The notes beneath the pieces were generated by a model. The model saw only the letters and a program-made list of their open reading frames with translations. It did no database searches and had not been told where the DNA came from. The position numbers were made by a program, and so were the translations under genes. A stretch of DNA of 64,000 nucleotides, taken from the NCBI RefSeq assembly GCF_004770895.1, contig NZ_RQHS01000005.1, positions 434,001-498,000 on the forward strand, written 5' to 3'. This document shows positions 9,041 to 17,534 of the stretch, piece by piece; within the stretch, counting starts at the first letter, position 1; each line of letters begins with the position of its first letter. The stretch comes from Leptospira dzoumogneensis (GTDB lineage: Bacteria; Spirochaetota; Leptospiria; Leptospirales; Leptospiraceae).

Positions 9041-10669
9041 GTGAAATTTTTGGAAAGAATCAATTCTATTCGATATTCAGACTTAATTTTAGCGATCATC
9101 TTTTTTTGTTATCTTTCTTACCAGCATGCATGGATATCTGATGATGCATTTATTAGCTTTAGGGTAGTGGATAACTTTGCTAACGGATATGGGTTACGTT
9201 GGAATATTGCTGACAGGGTCCAAGTATTTACAAATCCTCTTTTAGTTTTATTATTACTTTTTCCTTATATTATTTGGAACGATATAGCATCTCTTTCCTT
9301 TATAACTTCATTTTTCTTCGGGATAGGGACTTTATTATTTCTTAAAAAAATAGCCAGGTCTAAGACATCGTTTCTAATCTCAGTCGCTTTTCTTTTTTCT
9401 TCTAAGGCCTTTTTTGACTACATGTATTCAGGATTAGAGAATTCTCTAAATTACTTGATCCAAGCGGCTTTTTTTTACTTTTTCTGGAAAGATTATAGGT
9501 CCGAAAAAGAATCTAAACTTCCCATCCTAACTTTTTTGGTGTCCTTGGCTATTATCTCTAGGATGGATTTCGTTTTAATTTTTGTAATTCCATCTATTTA
9601 TTGTTTTTGGAAAGAGTGGAAAGAAAGACGTATTACTCAAAAAACCGTTACAATTTCCTTTTTAGCTTCTATTCCCTTGATTTTGTGGTTTTTATTTGCT
9701 GCAGTTTATTACGGTTCTCTACTGCCGAATACGTATTATGCAAAAACAAATATTACGGATTCTTTAAGTCAAGTTTTTCAACAAGGTTTCTTGTATTACT
9801 ATAATCAGATCATTTGGGATCCTATTTCACTCATTTTTCTTCCATTTGTGTTTGTTCTGACTTTATTCTTTAAGAATAAACAGAACGGATTACTGATCGG
9901 CTTTCTTTTTTCTCTCCCATATTTAATTTATATTCTTTTAGTGGGCGGAGATTTTATGGCGGGACGTTTTTTTACTTACGTTATTTTAATGTTCGGATTA
10001 GTCATAGCTAATGCTACTGAATTTGGTAAAAAAGAAGTTATTGGTGTAGCCGGATTATTATTGTTTTATAATTTATTATTTTTGCCTTCGCCGATACATT
10101 CTATGCCTAAATCTCCTTTAGATTATGTACAGAATGTGGATGGTGACGGTATTGTTGACGAAAAGCGCTACTATTTTCATAGAACTGGATTTCAGAAAAG
10201 AAATGAGCTCGCATCTTTGCTTAAGAGGCTTAAAGAAAAATCTCCCATTTATACTGTGAAGGAAAGAATTCCGCGGATTAGCAATATCGGCTTTATCGGA
10301 TTTTCTTTAGGGCCAAAATATCATATCGTAGATCACTGGGCCTTACCCGATCCTTTACTATCTCGCTTAAAAGGAAAGGGACGGATCGGTCATAAGATCA
10401 GATGGCTTCCAAAAGGTTATATGGAAAGTTTGGAATCAAATTCTAATATGATTACAGAAGAGCCATTGCGAGAATATTACGAAGGAATTCGAATTCTGAC
10501 TATAGGTTCCATTTGGGATCGAAAAAGATGGGACTTATTTTGGAAATATCAATTCGGTTCGTTTAGAAAATATCCAGCGGACGATTATGTTGTGGATAAG
10601 GATAAGTCCGAGAATTCCGAAATTGAATTAGTTTTACCTCCGGATATCTTTAAAGACTTTGTTCGCTGA
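9041..10669 (+). CDS. Polytopic membrane protein, GT-C glycosyltransferase-like (tandem copy 1)
   Basis: The 542-residue protein has about ten membrane helices. After the first helix it carries AWISDDAFISFRVVDNFANG followed by GLRWN, RVQVFTNPLL. This matches the DDxFISxR...GxGLxWN...TNPL pattern of GT-C polyprenyl-phosphate-sugar transferases such as AftB-like proteins, where the acidic pair is in the first extracytoplasmic loop. The GTG at 9041 has AAGGAAG about 9 bases upstream; the upstream open frame to 8978 would overlap the antiporter. The next gene is a close paralog. The DNA here is richer in A/T than its paralog. Donor and acceptor are unknown. Confidence 0.8.
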   Translation: MKFLERINSIRYSDLILAIIFFCYLSYQHAWISDDAFISFRVVDNFANGYGLRWNIADRVQVFTNPLLVLLLLFPYIIWNDIASLSFITSFFFGIGTLLFLKKIARSKTSFLISVAFLFSSKAFFDYMYSGLENSLNYLIQAAFFYFFWKDYRSEKESKLPILTFLVSLAIISRMDFVLIFVIPSIYCFWKEWKERRITQKTVTISFLASIPLILWFLFAAVYYGSLLPNTYYAKTNITDSLSQVFQQGFLYYYNQIIWDPISLIFLPFVFVLTLFFKNKQNGLLIGFLFSLPYLIYILLVGGDFMAGRFFTYVILMFGLVIANATEFGKKEVIGVAGLLLFYNLLFLPSPIHSMPKSPLDYVQNVDGDGIVDEKRYYFHRTGFQKRNELASLLKRLKEKSPIYTVKERIPRISNIGFIGFSLGPKYHIVDHWALPDPLLSRLKGKGRIGHKIRWLPKGYMESLESNSNMITEEPLREYYEGIRILTIGSIWDRKRWDLFWKYQFGSFRKYPADDYVVDKDKSENSEIELVLPPDIFKDFVR

Positions 10670-10679
10670 ATATTCAGCT

Positions 10680-12290
10680 ATGAAGTGGAGAAATATTCTC
10701 TCGAGATCTTCGTACGCAGAATCCGTATTAGTTCTTATTATCTTCTCCTATATTTCTTACCAAAACGCATGGTTAAGCGACGATTCGTTTATCAGCTTTA
10801 GAGTTTTAGATCATTTTGTAAACGGATTCGGTTTACGCTGGAATGTGGCGGAACGTGTGCAGGCATTTACGAATCCACTTTTGATCTTACTTCTTTCTCC
10901 TTTTTATTATATGTATCAGAATATAGTATTCTGGTCTTTTTTTAGTTCATTTGTTTGGGGACTTTCCGCATTTTATTTTTTGAGAAAGATCTCAGTTTCT
11001 AAAGTTTCATTTTGGCTTGGATTCGGATTTCTTTTATCTTCCAGATCTTTCGTAGATTATTCCTATTCAGGCCTGGAAAATTCTCTGAACTATTTAATCG
11101 AAGCGATCTTCTTCTATTTATATTTTAAAAAAGAAGAAGAGGGTGATCCCAAATTACCCGGCCTGGTCTTTCTTGCCAGTCTTGGTATAGTCTCCAGGAT
11201 CGATTTTATTCTAATCTTTATAATTCCGCTTCTGATCGTTTTTGTCCAGGACTGGAAGAAGGGGAAAATTAATATTTCCTTAAGTTCTAAGATCCTCCTT
11301 TGCAGTTTGCCTGCGGTTCTTTGGTTTCTATTTTCCGCTTTGTACTACGGTTCTCTTTTGCCGAATACGTATTATTCCAAAACGAATGTAGAAGATCCAT
11401 TTATCCAGATACTTTCGCAGGGATTACAATATTATCTTTATGAACTGAAATGGGATTCAATAGCATTTGTATTTCTTCCGATCGTGGCGGTTATTCGGGC
11501 ATTTGTGCGGAAGAATTCGAGTTCTATTTTAATATCTTTGATCTTTTCTTTGCCATATTTAGTATATATTCTCTTTGTAGGCGGGGACTTTATGGCCGGA
11601 AGATTTTTCACTTATGTGGTCTTTCTTTTCGGGATCTCATTGGTTCGCCTGGAAAATATAGAGAAAAAAGAGATCTATATCTTGGGATCTACTTTAATTC
11701 TTTATAATATTCTTTTATTCTCTACTCCTATTCATCCTGTTAAACAACAAGTGAGTAAAAATCCTTGGGTTTTAGATAAAATAGGGATTACGGACGAGAA
11801 GTTTTGGTATTACGTCAGTACCGGCCTCTCTTGGTACGATAGAGACGGCTCTATTCTTTCCAACCTGGCGAGTAAAAGACCTTTTTTCCCTCCGACCGAT
11901 CAGAAAGTATTCATAAAATATAATACAGGAGTAGTCGGATTTTTTCTTACGGATCAGTATATCATAGATATAATTGCATTAGGGGATCCTCTTCTTTCCA
12001 GGATCCAAGGAAAGGGGAGGGTGGGTCATAAGGTCAGGCATTTACCCGCAGGATATTTTGAGTCCGTAGGATCCGGAGAAAATAAGATCCAAGACCCTAG
12101 ACTAAAAGAATATTATGATTCTTTGAACTTACTGACAAGGGGAGAGATTTTCGATCCCAGGAGATTGGATTTGTTCTGGAAGTTTCAATTCGGCTCTTTT
12201 CGAAAATACAAGGAACCATATTTAATAGACGAGGCTCGCGAAAAGAAAATATGGGCAGAAGAGAGCCGCGAAAAGAATGAAGGGAACTAA
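10680..12290 (+). CDS. Polytopic membrane protein, GT-C glycosyltransferase-like (tandem copy 2)
   Basis: This 536-residue protein is collinear with the gene just upstream. Both share the SYQ(N/H)AW(L/I)SDD(S/A)FISFR loop, the GLRWN and FTNPLL motifs, the FSGLENSLNYLI-like helix, the LLPNTYY(S/A)KTN loop, GGDFMAGRFFTYV, and the C-terminal DLFWK(F/Y)QFGSFRKY. I chose the ATG at 10680, 10 bases after the upstream stop, because a TTG at 10659 overlaps the previous gene. Coupled translation is likely because no strong ribosome site is seen. The pair arose by tandem duplication and probably modifies a surface glycan. Confidence 0.8.
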   Translation: MKWRNILSRSSYAESVLVLIIFSYISYQNAWLSDDSFISFRVLDHFVNGFGLRWNVAERVQAFTNPLLILLLSPFYYMYQNIVFWSFFSSFVWGLSAFYFLRKISVSKVSFWLGFGFLLSSRSFVDYSYSGLENSLNYLIEAIFFYLYFKKEEEGDPKLPGLVFLASLGIVSRIDFILIFIIPLLIVFVQDWKKGKINISLSSKILLCSLPAVLWFLFSALYYGSLLPNTYYSKTNVEDPFIQILSQGLQYYLYELKWDSIAFVFLPIVAVIRAFVRKNSSSILISLIFSLPYLVYILFVGGDFMAGRFFTYVVFLFGISLVRLENIEKKEIYILGSTLILYNILLFSTPIHPVKQQVSKNPWVLDKIGITDEKFWYYVSTGLSWYDRDGSILSNLASKRPFFPPTDQKVFIKYNTGVVGFFLTDQYIIDIIALGDPLLSRIQGKGRVGHKVRHLPAGYFESVGSGENKIQDPRLKEYYDSLNLLTRGEIFDPRRLDLFWKFQFGSFRKYKEPYLIDEAREKKIWAEESREKNEGN

Positions 12291-12321
12291 TTCATTATAA
12301 ATTGATAATCTTGCTTTAATA

Positions 12322-12337
12322 TGTAGGAATTCCTACA
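12322..12337. repeat. Perfect 16-bp palindrome TGTAGGAATTCCTACA
   Basis: A perfect self-complementary 16-mer lies 31 bases after the second GT-C gene. Related palindromes occur at 12452-12469 and, imperfect, at 33396-33411. No T-run follows, so it is not a standard terminator. Confidence 0.8.
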
Positions 12338-12420
12338 AAATTTCACGCTTGAAAAACTGATTGTAAAAATTAGGATTTTGTGATATAGGGAGCCAGGCTT
12401 CTCCCACGGGCCCTCCTCCT

Positions 12421-12438
12421 CCGCCCGAACTCGGGCGG
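12421..12438. repeat. GC-rich 8-bp inverted repeat with 2-base centre
   Basis: The sequence CCGCCCGAACTCGGGCGG is a perfect inverted repeat in a GC-rich stretch unlike the flanking AT-rich DNA. It lies between the palindromes at 12322 and 12452. Together they look like a composite intergenic repeat at the convergent ends of the GT-C and motA genes. Confidence 0.75.
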
Positions 12439-12451
12439 GGGCCGCCTTCCC

Positions 12452-12469
12452 TTGTAGGACCTCCTACAA
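12452..12469. repeat. Palindrome TTGTAGGACCTCCTACAA overlapping the motA stop codon
   Basis: Two 8-base arms around CC form a perfect palindrome. On the minus strand its TAG supplies the motA stop (12464-12466), so the last residues of MotA are encoded in repeat sequence. Confidence 0.8.
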
Positions 12470-13195
12470 AAACGGCGCCATTCTCTCTACAAGGATCCTT
12501 CTGTTGTCTCCTGTTTGCAGAGAAATAATCCCTCTAATAATTGCCTGTCTTCTTCTGTCTCTAGAAAATGCCCAAGTCCTAAGTCTATTCGCCAACGGAA
12601 AGTAAGCTAAGTTTGCAAACGCGATCCCGTAGAAAGTTGCGATGAATGCAGTGGCGATCCCTTCTCCAAGAGCTCTTGTTCCGGCTCCCAAATTTTCCAG
12701 CACACTCACGAGTCCCATCACAGTTCCGATGATCCCGATGGTAGGAGAAAATCCTCCCGCGGTTTCTAAAATTTTTGCGGAACGAGTTTCCTTATTCTCC
12801 AAACCTTCCGCTGCTTCGAATAAAATTTCTTCCACTGCTCTTGGATCTGTTCCGTCCACGATGAGTTGGATCCCTTTTCTTAAGAACGAATCAGGTACAC
12901 CTGCTAGTTGGTCTTCCAACGATAATAGTCCGTTCTTGCGGGCCTTCTCTGCGAAGTCCAAAAATACGTCTGAGAGGGAAAATTCTCTTTTAGGAAAAAG
13001 AGATTCTCTCAAGTGAATGATCAAGTTTGCAAATTCTTCCGGAGTATAACTTGCAAACGTCGCGCCCGCAGTTCCACCCAAGATCAATACGAGCGCGGAT
13101 AGTTTGAGAAAGGAAAGAAAATGCGCTTCTTCCAATAAGATCGCTAATAGAACGGAAGCAAATGCGGCAATTAAACCTAAGATAGCCGAACGCAT
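12464..13195 (-). CDS. MotA-like proton channel subunit, not paired with motB
   Basis: The 243-residue protein has two N-terminal helices, a cytoplasmic segment (about 65-145), and two C-terminal helices including [20 protein letters not shown], with the Pro-containing motif of Mot[27 protein letters not shown] is the last helix. This is the MotA/TolQ/ExbB proton-channel family, closest to flagellar MotA. MotB normally follows, but the next sequence is a repeat and the convergent GT-C gene, so this copy is an orphan. The C-terminus runs into a palindromic repeat. The ATG at 13195 begins [12 protein letters not shown]. Confidence 0.88.
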   Translation of the reverse strand: MRSAILGLIAAFASVLLAILLEEAHFLSFLKLSALVLILGGTAGATFASYTPEEFANLIIHLRESLFPKREFSLSDVFLDFAEKARKNGLLSLEDQLAGVPDSFLRKGIQLIVDGTDPRAVEEILFEAAEGLENKETRSAKILETAGGFSPTIGIIGTVMGLVSVLENLGAGTRALGEGIATAFIATFYGIAFANLAYFPLANRLRTWAFSRDRRRQAIIRGIISLQTGDNRRILVERMAPFL

Positions 13196-13380
13196 GGGAG
13201 CAAATTAGGTAGATTATGTCCAAGAGACAAGTCTTTTTGAACCCTTTGCGTCTTTGCGACTCTGCGTGAGCATCAGAGGGGGTAGCGGAAGACGCGGGAC
13301 GCGGCTGGAGCGAGGGGGAGACTTCCCCCTACAAAAAAATAAGGGACGGTTTCGTCCATCCCCTCTACAAGAAAGTGAAA
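13196..13380. repeat. Gene-free stretch with GC-rich repeat-like sequence
   Basis: This part of the 377-base gap before the GT2 gene has no plausible gene. It contains a CTTTGCGTCTTTGCGACTCT run (iterated CTTTGCG) near 13240-13262. A perfect hairpin AGGGGGA-GACT-TCCCCCT lies at 13314-13330, and a small hairpin GGACG-GTTT-CGTCC at 13344-13357. Base composition differs from the surrounding genes, as in other intergenic repeats of this window (24360-24460). Confidence 0.6.
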
Positions 13381-13390
13381 ATTCGCAGTG

Positions 13391-13474
13391 GATTGGCTTT
13401 AACCAGGGAGGTTAAAGGTCCATCCGATTTAGAATATCGGATCTCAAAGTTGGGACCTTAGGGGTTTCGCCCAT
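13391..13474 (+). ncRNA. Candidate structured leader RNA upstream of the GT2 gene
   Basis: Three nested or serial stems can be drawn by eye. CTTTAACC (13397-13404) pairs with GGTTAAAG (13410-13417) around AGGGA. ATCCGAT (13422-13428) pairs with ATCGGAT (13436-13442) around seven bases. GGTCC (13417-13421) pairs with GGACC (13453-13457), enclosing the second stem. A short GGG...CCC hairpin followed by six T lies at 13461-13478 and could act as a weak terminator. I recognise no known riboswitch consensus. It could be a regulatory leader for the gene at 13573. Confidence 0.4.
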
Positions 13475-13572
13475 TTTTTCCGGAAGAGGGTCAATTTAAT
13501 TCAGGAGCGAAAAAGTTGGCTTTGAATGTTGCGCTGCAAAATCCATTGACTTTTTAGGTATTTCCAAAATTT

Positions 13573-15126
13573 TTGTCCCAAATGCTCACTGTAGTCACCG
13601 TTCTGTTTTTGGGAATTTACGCCCTGGATATTCTAGGATTATTTTTCTTTGGAATTCACACATATATCATGGTGTATCTGTACAAAAAGTACAACACCAA
13701 TTGTGATACAGACCCGAGCAGAAACCTTTCTCTGGACGATCCAAGCCTTCCAGTAGTTACCGTTCAACTCCCTATTTTTAACGAGTTTTACGTAGTAGAT
13801 CGTTTGATCGACTCCACAATTGCACTAAAATACCCTAAAGATAAATTAGAGATCCAAGTTCTGGATGATTCTACTGACGAGACCATCCAAAAAGCTGCGT
13901 CCTTAGTAGCAAAATACAAGGCCCAAGGTTTCGATATCCATCACCTTCACAGAACCAACCGTGTAGGTCATAAGGCCGGTGCCCTGGACGAGGGGATGAG
14001 AGTTTCCAAAGGGGATTATATCGCTATCTTCGATGCGGACTTCATGCCGGATCCCGACTTCCTTCTCAAAACCATGGCTTACTTTGACGATCCTCAGATC
14101 GGAATGGTACAAGCACGTTGGGGACATATCAACGCGGATTATAATATTCTAACCAAAGCTCAAAGTTTCGGTATCGACGGTCACTTCATGATCGAGCAGG
14201 TAGCAAGAAACGGTTCTAAACTTTGGATGAACTTCAACGGTACTGCAGGTACTTGGAGAAAGAAAACGATCGAGGATGCCGGCGGTTGGGAGCATGATAC
14301 TCTTACCGAAGACTTCGACCTTTCTTACCGCGCAGAGCTAAGAGGCTGGAAGTTCCGTTATTTTAAAGATGTGGTTTGTCCTGCAGAAATTCCTGCGATG
14401 ATGTCAGCATACAAGTCCCAACAGTTCCGTTGGTGCAAGGGTTCCATCCAGACTGCAGTGAAACTTCTTCCTCGTATCTGGAAAGCGGACCTACCTTGGA
14501 AAACCAAGGCTGAGGCTGTGACCCACTTGATCAATTATTCCGTTCACCCTCTTATGATAGTGAACATTCTATTCAGCGCTCCGTTATTATTAATGGAATA
14601 CTGGTCAGGTTTCAGCTTCTACGATCTACCGTTGGAAGTATTGTCCGGAACTGCAGCGATCCTTTCTATCGGATCAGTTGGGCCTCTATTCTTCTACGCA
14701 TACTCACAGAAGACATTATACAAAGATTGGAAAAAGAGATTATTATATCTTCCAATCCTGATCATGATCGGAACCGGGATCGCGATCGTAAACACCAGAG
14801 CTTGGCTCGAGGCTGTTTTGGGGATCCAATCCTCCTTCAAAAGAACTCCTAAATTGAGAATCGAAAACAACTCGGACTCTCTGAAAGAAAGGCTGAAATA
14901 CACAGTTCCTTTGGATTTCCATGTAGTTCTTGAGTTCTTGCTAGGTTGTTATTGTGTGTTTTCCGTTGTGCTATCTTTCTTAGTGGGACGTCCTTATATC
15001 GTGGGCTTCCTATTGATCTATGGGATCGGTTTCTTCTTCGTAGCTTTTAAATCTTTCCAAGAATTTACTTGGAAATATAAAGAAGCAAGAAACGCAGCTC
15101 AGGAAGAGATCCCTCAGGAAGCCTGA
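13573..15126 (+). CDS. Membrane glycosyltransferase family 2, cellulose-synthase/mannan-synthase-like
   Basis: The 517-residue enzyme has an N-terminal helix, a cytoplasmic GT2 domain and four or five C-terminal helices. The processive-synthase motifs are all present: DD at 98-99 (VLDDSTDE), DAD at 154-156, TED at 245-247 (TLTEDFDLSYR) and QxxRW at 283-287 (QQFRWCKGS). This is the layout of CslA-type and BcsA-type synthases that polymerise and export a hexose polymer. It lacks a PilZ domain. The start is either TTG 13573 or the ATG at 13582; neither has a strong ribosome site. A foldable leader precedes it and a GC-rich hairpin follows. Confidence 0.92.
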   Translation: MSQMLTVVTVLFLGIYALDILGLFFFGIHTYIMVYLYKKYNTNCDTDPSRNLSLDDPSLPVVTVQLPIFNEFYVVDRLIDSTIALKYPKDKLEIQVLDDSTDETIQKAASLVAKYKAQGFDIHHLHRTNRVGHKAGALDEGMRVSKGDYIAIFDADFMPDPDFLLKTMAYFDDPQIGMVQARWGHINADYNILTKAQSFGIDGHFMIEQVARNGSKLWMNFNGTAGTWRKKTIEDAGGWEHDTLTEDFDLSYRAELRGWKFRYFKDVVCPAEIPAMMSAYKSQQFRWCKGSIQTAVKLLPRIWKADLPWKTKAEAVTHLINYSVHPLMIVNILFSAPLLLMEYWSGFSFYDLPLEVLSGTAAILSIGSVGPLFFYAYSQKTLYKDWKKRLLYLPILIMIGTGIAIVNTRAWLEAVLGIQSSFKRTPKLRIENNSDSLKERLKYTVPLDFHVVLEFLLGCYCVFSVVLSFLVGRPYIVGFLLIYGIGFFFVAFKSFQEFTWKYKEARNAAQEEIPQEA

Positions 15127-15146
15127 CACAGCTTCCGCCATACAAA

Positions 15147-15183
15147 AGGCGAGGAAACGGGTTGACTCCCTGTGCCCTCGCCT
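15147..15183 (+). terminator. Strong hairpin after the GT2 gene, terminator-like without T-run
   Basis: AGGCGAGG (15147-15154) pairs with CCTCGCCT (15176-15183), with an inner GGG/CCC pairing. It is followed by AAATCTG rather than T. It may end the GT2 transcript or protect its 3' end. Confidence 0.5.
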
Positions 15184-15218
15184 AAATCTGTCAAATACCC
15201 CAGGAAACAGGATAACCG

Positions 15219-15500
15219 ATGAGTGAGAAAGTCTATTGCGCCAACTGCCTGCATTGTGTAACCGTCAGACAGTATGAATCCGAGGCGGACAAATACATCC
15301 TCCGGGTCAAATGTACCAAGAAAAAATGGTCCAAACGTTCCGGCGAAGAGAAGTTATACAAATACTTCACAGTGGCTCGCCGTATGCAGACTGATTGCGA
15401 ATTCTACGAGCCAATGGGAGAAATCCTTCCTTATATCAAAAATTTAAAGAAAGAACTTCCCATTAAAGATGAAATCTACATGGTGAAGTCGCCTAACTAA
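15219..15500 (+). CDS. Small Cys-containing protein, possible metal-binding, unknown function
   Basis: The 93-residue protein begins MSEKVYCANCLHC, giving C7xxC10xxC13, and has two further Cys (RVKCTKKK and TDCEFYEP). It is rich in Lys and Tyr. Four Cys arranged as C-x2-C...C...C could bind zinc or an iron-sulfur cluster; this is inferred only from spacing. An ACAGGATAACCG stretch precedes the ATG. It ends 8 bases before the RnfC-like gene, so it heads that operon and might be an accessory factor for it. No family is recognised. Confidence 0.75.
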   Translation: MSEKVYCANCLHCVTVRQYESEADKYILRVKCTKKKWSKRSGEEKLYKYFTVARRMQTDCEFYEPMGEILPYIKNLKKELPIKDEIYMVKSPN

Positions 15501-15508
15501 AAAGGGCA

Positions 15509-16660
15509 TTGTTCTCAAAACCGTTCCTCCTCCAACCCAGGACCGTAAAAGAAACGGGAAATCGCAAGACGGTCCTGGACGAACCCTACACCCTCTTCCC
15601 GGATAAAGACGCCTTATTACTTAAGGATTTTCCAGTCCGGGTAAGTGTAGGAGATCCCCTCTACAAACAATCCTCAGGTTCGGTCCTTTCTCCTGTAAAT
15701 GGGATCGCTTCCTTAGAACATAGCGAAGAAGGATCCAAGATCCGTATCGTTCAAGACGGGAATTTCATAGGTTCCAAACCTTGGATCCCAAAAGCTCTCA
15801 AAAAAGAAGAAGTGTTGGAATCAATGGACAGACTTGGTTTGGTCAGTCTGGACTTTCCGGAACATTCTCTTTTATCTTATTTTAAATCCAGACAGAAAAC
15901 ATCCCTAATTATCTTAGCTCCGTTCACGAGGACGCAAGATGTGGATTATCTTCCTGAGTTAAGAAAGAACTCTGAATGCCATACTCGTTTTTTGGAAGTT
16001 TTAAAAATCCTTTTTCCGGAAGCTCAGATACGGGATTATATTTCGGGTTTGAGATCTCCCGTTAAAAATTATGCATATCCTTGGGGAATTCCCGAATATT
16101 TCGTTTCTCAGACCGAAAAAATCCCTTTTTCTAAAATTAAAGAAATCTTATATTTAGGTCCTGAAACATTATATAATCTTTATAGAGCTTTATTTGCCGA
16201 TTTCCCTTTTATAGAAAGAGAGATCGCTCTTTATTTTTTAGGAAAGAATGGAGGGCTTAGAAAGACGGATTCTACGGTTCGTATCCGTAACGGACAGAGC
16301 TTAAAGTTTTTATTTGAAGAATACGGCCCCAAATATTCCAATTTTACCCTAAATTCCTTTTATGAAAAAAATCCGGTCAGAGATATCAAAAAGGGATTCT
16401 ATTGGGATATCAGACAGAATTATTCCTTAGTCTTTCTGACTAAACATGATTCCCAAAGAAGGGAATTCCCATGCGTAGAATGCGGAGAATGTTCTTATAA
16501 TTGCCCTACACAAGCAAATCCGATGGCCTTGGTTTCCAGCTTCGGCAATTTTAATTCTTCTCTATGTATGGAATGCGGGATCTGCACATTTCTTTGTCCT
16601 TCTACCATTTCTTTAAGAACTAAGATCAGGACTTGGAAGGAGGCAAATCATGGCTTTTAG
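15509..16660 (+). CDS. RnfC-like electron-transport protein with two 4Fe-4S motifs
   Basis: In the Rnf complex, subunit C receives electrons from NADH or delivers them to it. This 383-residue protein has an RnfC-type N-terminal barrel (about 30-85, VSVGDPLYKQSSGSVLSPVNG), a 51K-like middle part, an SLBB-like segment (about 255-275) and a C-terminal ferredoxin domain. The latter has CVECGECSYNCP and CMECGICTFLCP, both C-x2-C-x2-C-x3-C-P. I do not see the Gly-rich NADH/FMN loop of full-length RnfC. The TTG at 15509 is the first possible start after an in-frame stop at 15494. It overlaps the next gene by 11 bases. Confidence 0.82.
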   Translation: MFSKPFLLQPRTVKETGNRKTVLDEPYTLFPDKDALLLKDFPVRVSVGDPLYKQSSGSVLSPVNGIASLEHSEEGSKIRIVQDGNFIGSKPWIPKALKKEEVLESMDRLGLVSLDFPEHSLLSYFKSRQKTSLIILAPFTRTQDVDYLPELRKNSECHTRFLEVLKILFPEAQIRDYISGLRSPVKNYAYPWGIPEYFVSQTEKIPFSKIKEILYLGPETLYNLYRALFADFPFIEREIALYFLGKNGGLRKTDSTVRIRNGQSLKFLFEEYGPKYSNFTLNSFYEKNPVRDIKKGFYWDIRQNYSLVFLTKHDSQRREFPCVECGECSYNCPTQANPMALVSSFGNFNSSLCMECGICTFLCPSTISLRTKIRTWKEANHGF

Positions 16661-17534
16661 TTATGTTCTCTCCACCCAAAACGGTTTTTTCAGAAGAAAG
16701 GATCTTCTTTTACCTGATATACTTTTTGCGATTTTGGCGATCGGGCTTTTGGTTTTAGGGTCCGGCGGATCTTATTATCCCATTATTCCAGCGGGTTTCG
16801 GACTTCTATTCGGAGCAGGAGCTTACTTTCTTCTCACCGGTGGGAAGTCCTACCCATTGTATTGGGTGAATCATGCTTTGAGTTTTGCACTTCTTCTTCC
16901 CAGAGATCCAAGATACTCTTTGCACGCGGTTCTTGCTTTAGGGATCGGATTAGGTCTTTGGTGGGTGTTGGAACAGAGATTTAAGATCCGTTTCCCTTTG
17001 GCATTACTACAATTTTTGCTTTTTCTAATATTCTACTTTTTACCCGGGATAGACAGCTGGGCTTCAGAACCTTCTTCCGTGTTTAGAGGATCTTCTTATC
17101 CTGATATTTATACTCCCGGATTTTTTACGGAAGGCAGCTTGCCTGCGTTTCGTTACTCTTCTTTGGAAGCTTGCGGCGGATTCGGAATACTTTTAGCAGT
17201 ACCTTTACTATTAAGAAGAAGTTTGGCTCTTCTTTTACCTCTCGGATTTTTTATCCTTTTATCCGTTTGGATCCATATCGCCAAAATTCCAGCTTGGGAA
17301 ACGGTCTCCGGTCCGATTTGGCTCGGAACTTTCTCCTTCATTTTACTTCTAAATTTACCGGGAAGAAATACTGGCTCACTTTTGCCTCTTTCTTTTTTGA
17401 GTTTGGCGCCTCTTGGGTTGGCAATTTTTTTCCTTCCCCCGGTATTTGTTCCTACATTCCTGTGGGTCTCATCGTTTTTTTTCATTGAATCCATCCTGAT
17501 TCGTATTTTCCTAGGAGATAGGACAGAGGCATGA
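16650..17534 (+). CDS. RnfD/NqrB-like membrane protein
   Basis: The 294-residue protein has about nine hydrophobic helices and starts MAFSYVLSTQNGFFRRKDLLLPDILFAILAIGLL, reminiscent of RnfD. It follows an RnfC-like gene with an 11-base overlap and a GGAGG site inside that gene. The flavin attachment motif S(T)GAT of RnfD/NqrB is not visible, so covalent FMN binding is doubtful. No rnfA, rnfB, rnfE or rnfG homolog is adjacent. The assignment rests mainly on context and general layout. The PtsN-like gene begins in its last codons (ATGA overlap). Confidence 0.62.
   Translation: MAFSYVLSTQNGFFRRKDLLLPDILFAILAIGLLVLGSGGSYYPIIPAGFGLLFGAGAYFLLTGGKSYPLYWVNHALSFALLLPRDPRYSLHAVLALGIGLGLWWVLEQRFKIRFPLALLQFLLFLIFYFLPGIDSWASEPSSVFRGSSYPDIYTPGFFTEGSLPAFRYSSLEACGGFGILLAVPLLLRRSLALLLPLGFFILLSVWIHIAKIPAWETVSGPIWLGTFSFILLLNLPGRNTGSLLPLSFLSLAPLGLAIFFLPPVFVPTFLWVSSFFFIESILIRIFLGDRTEA

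Noticed and set aside
12291..12470. Insertion sequence or CRISPR remnants
   Set aside because: The palindromes are short and not separated by regular spacers; no transposase or cas gene is near.
13461..13478. Full rho-independent terminator before the GT2 gene
   Set aside because: The stem is only three G-C pairs, so it is reported only as part of the candidate leader.
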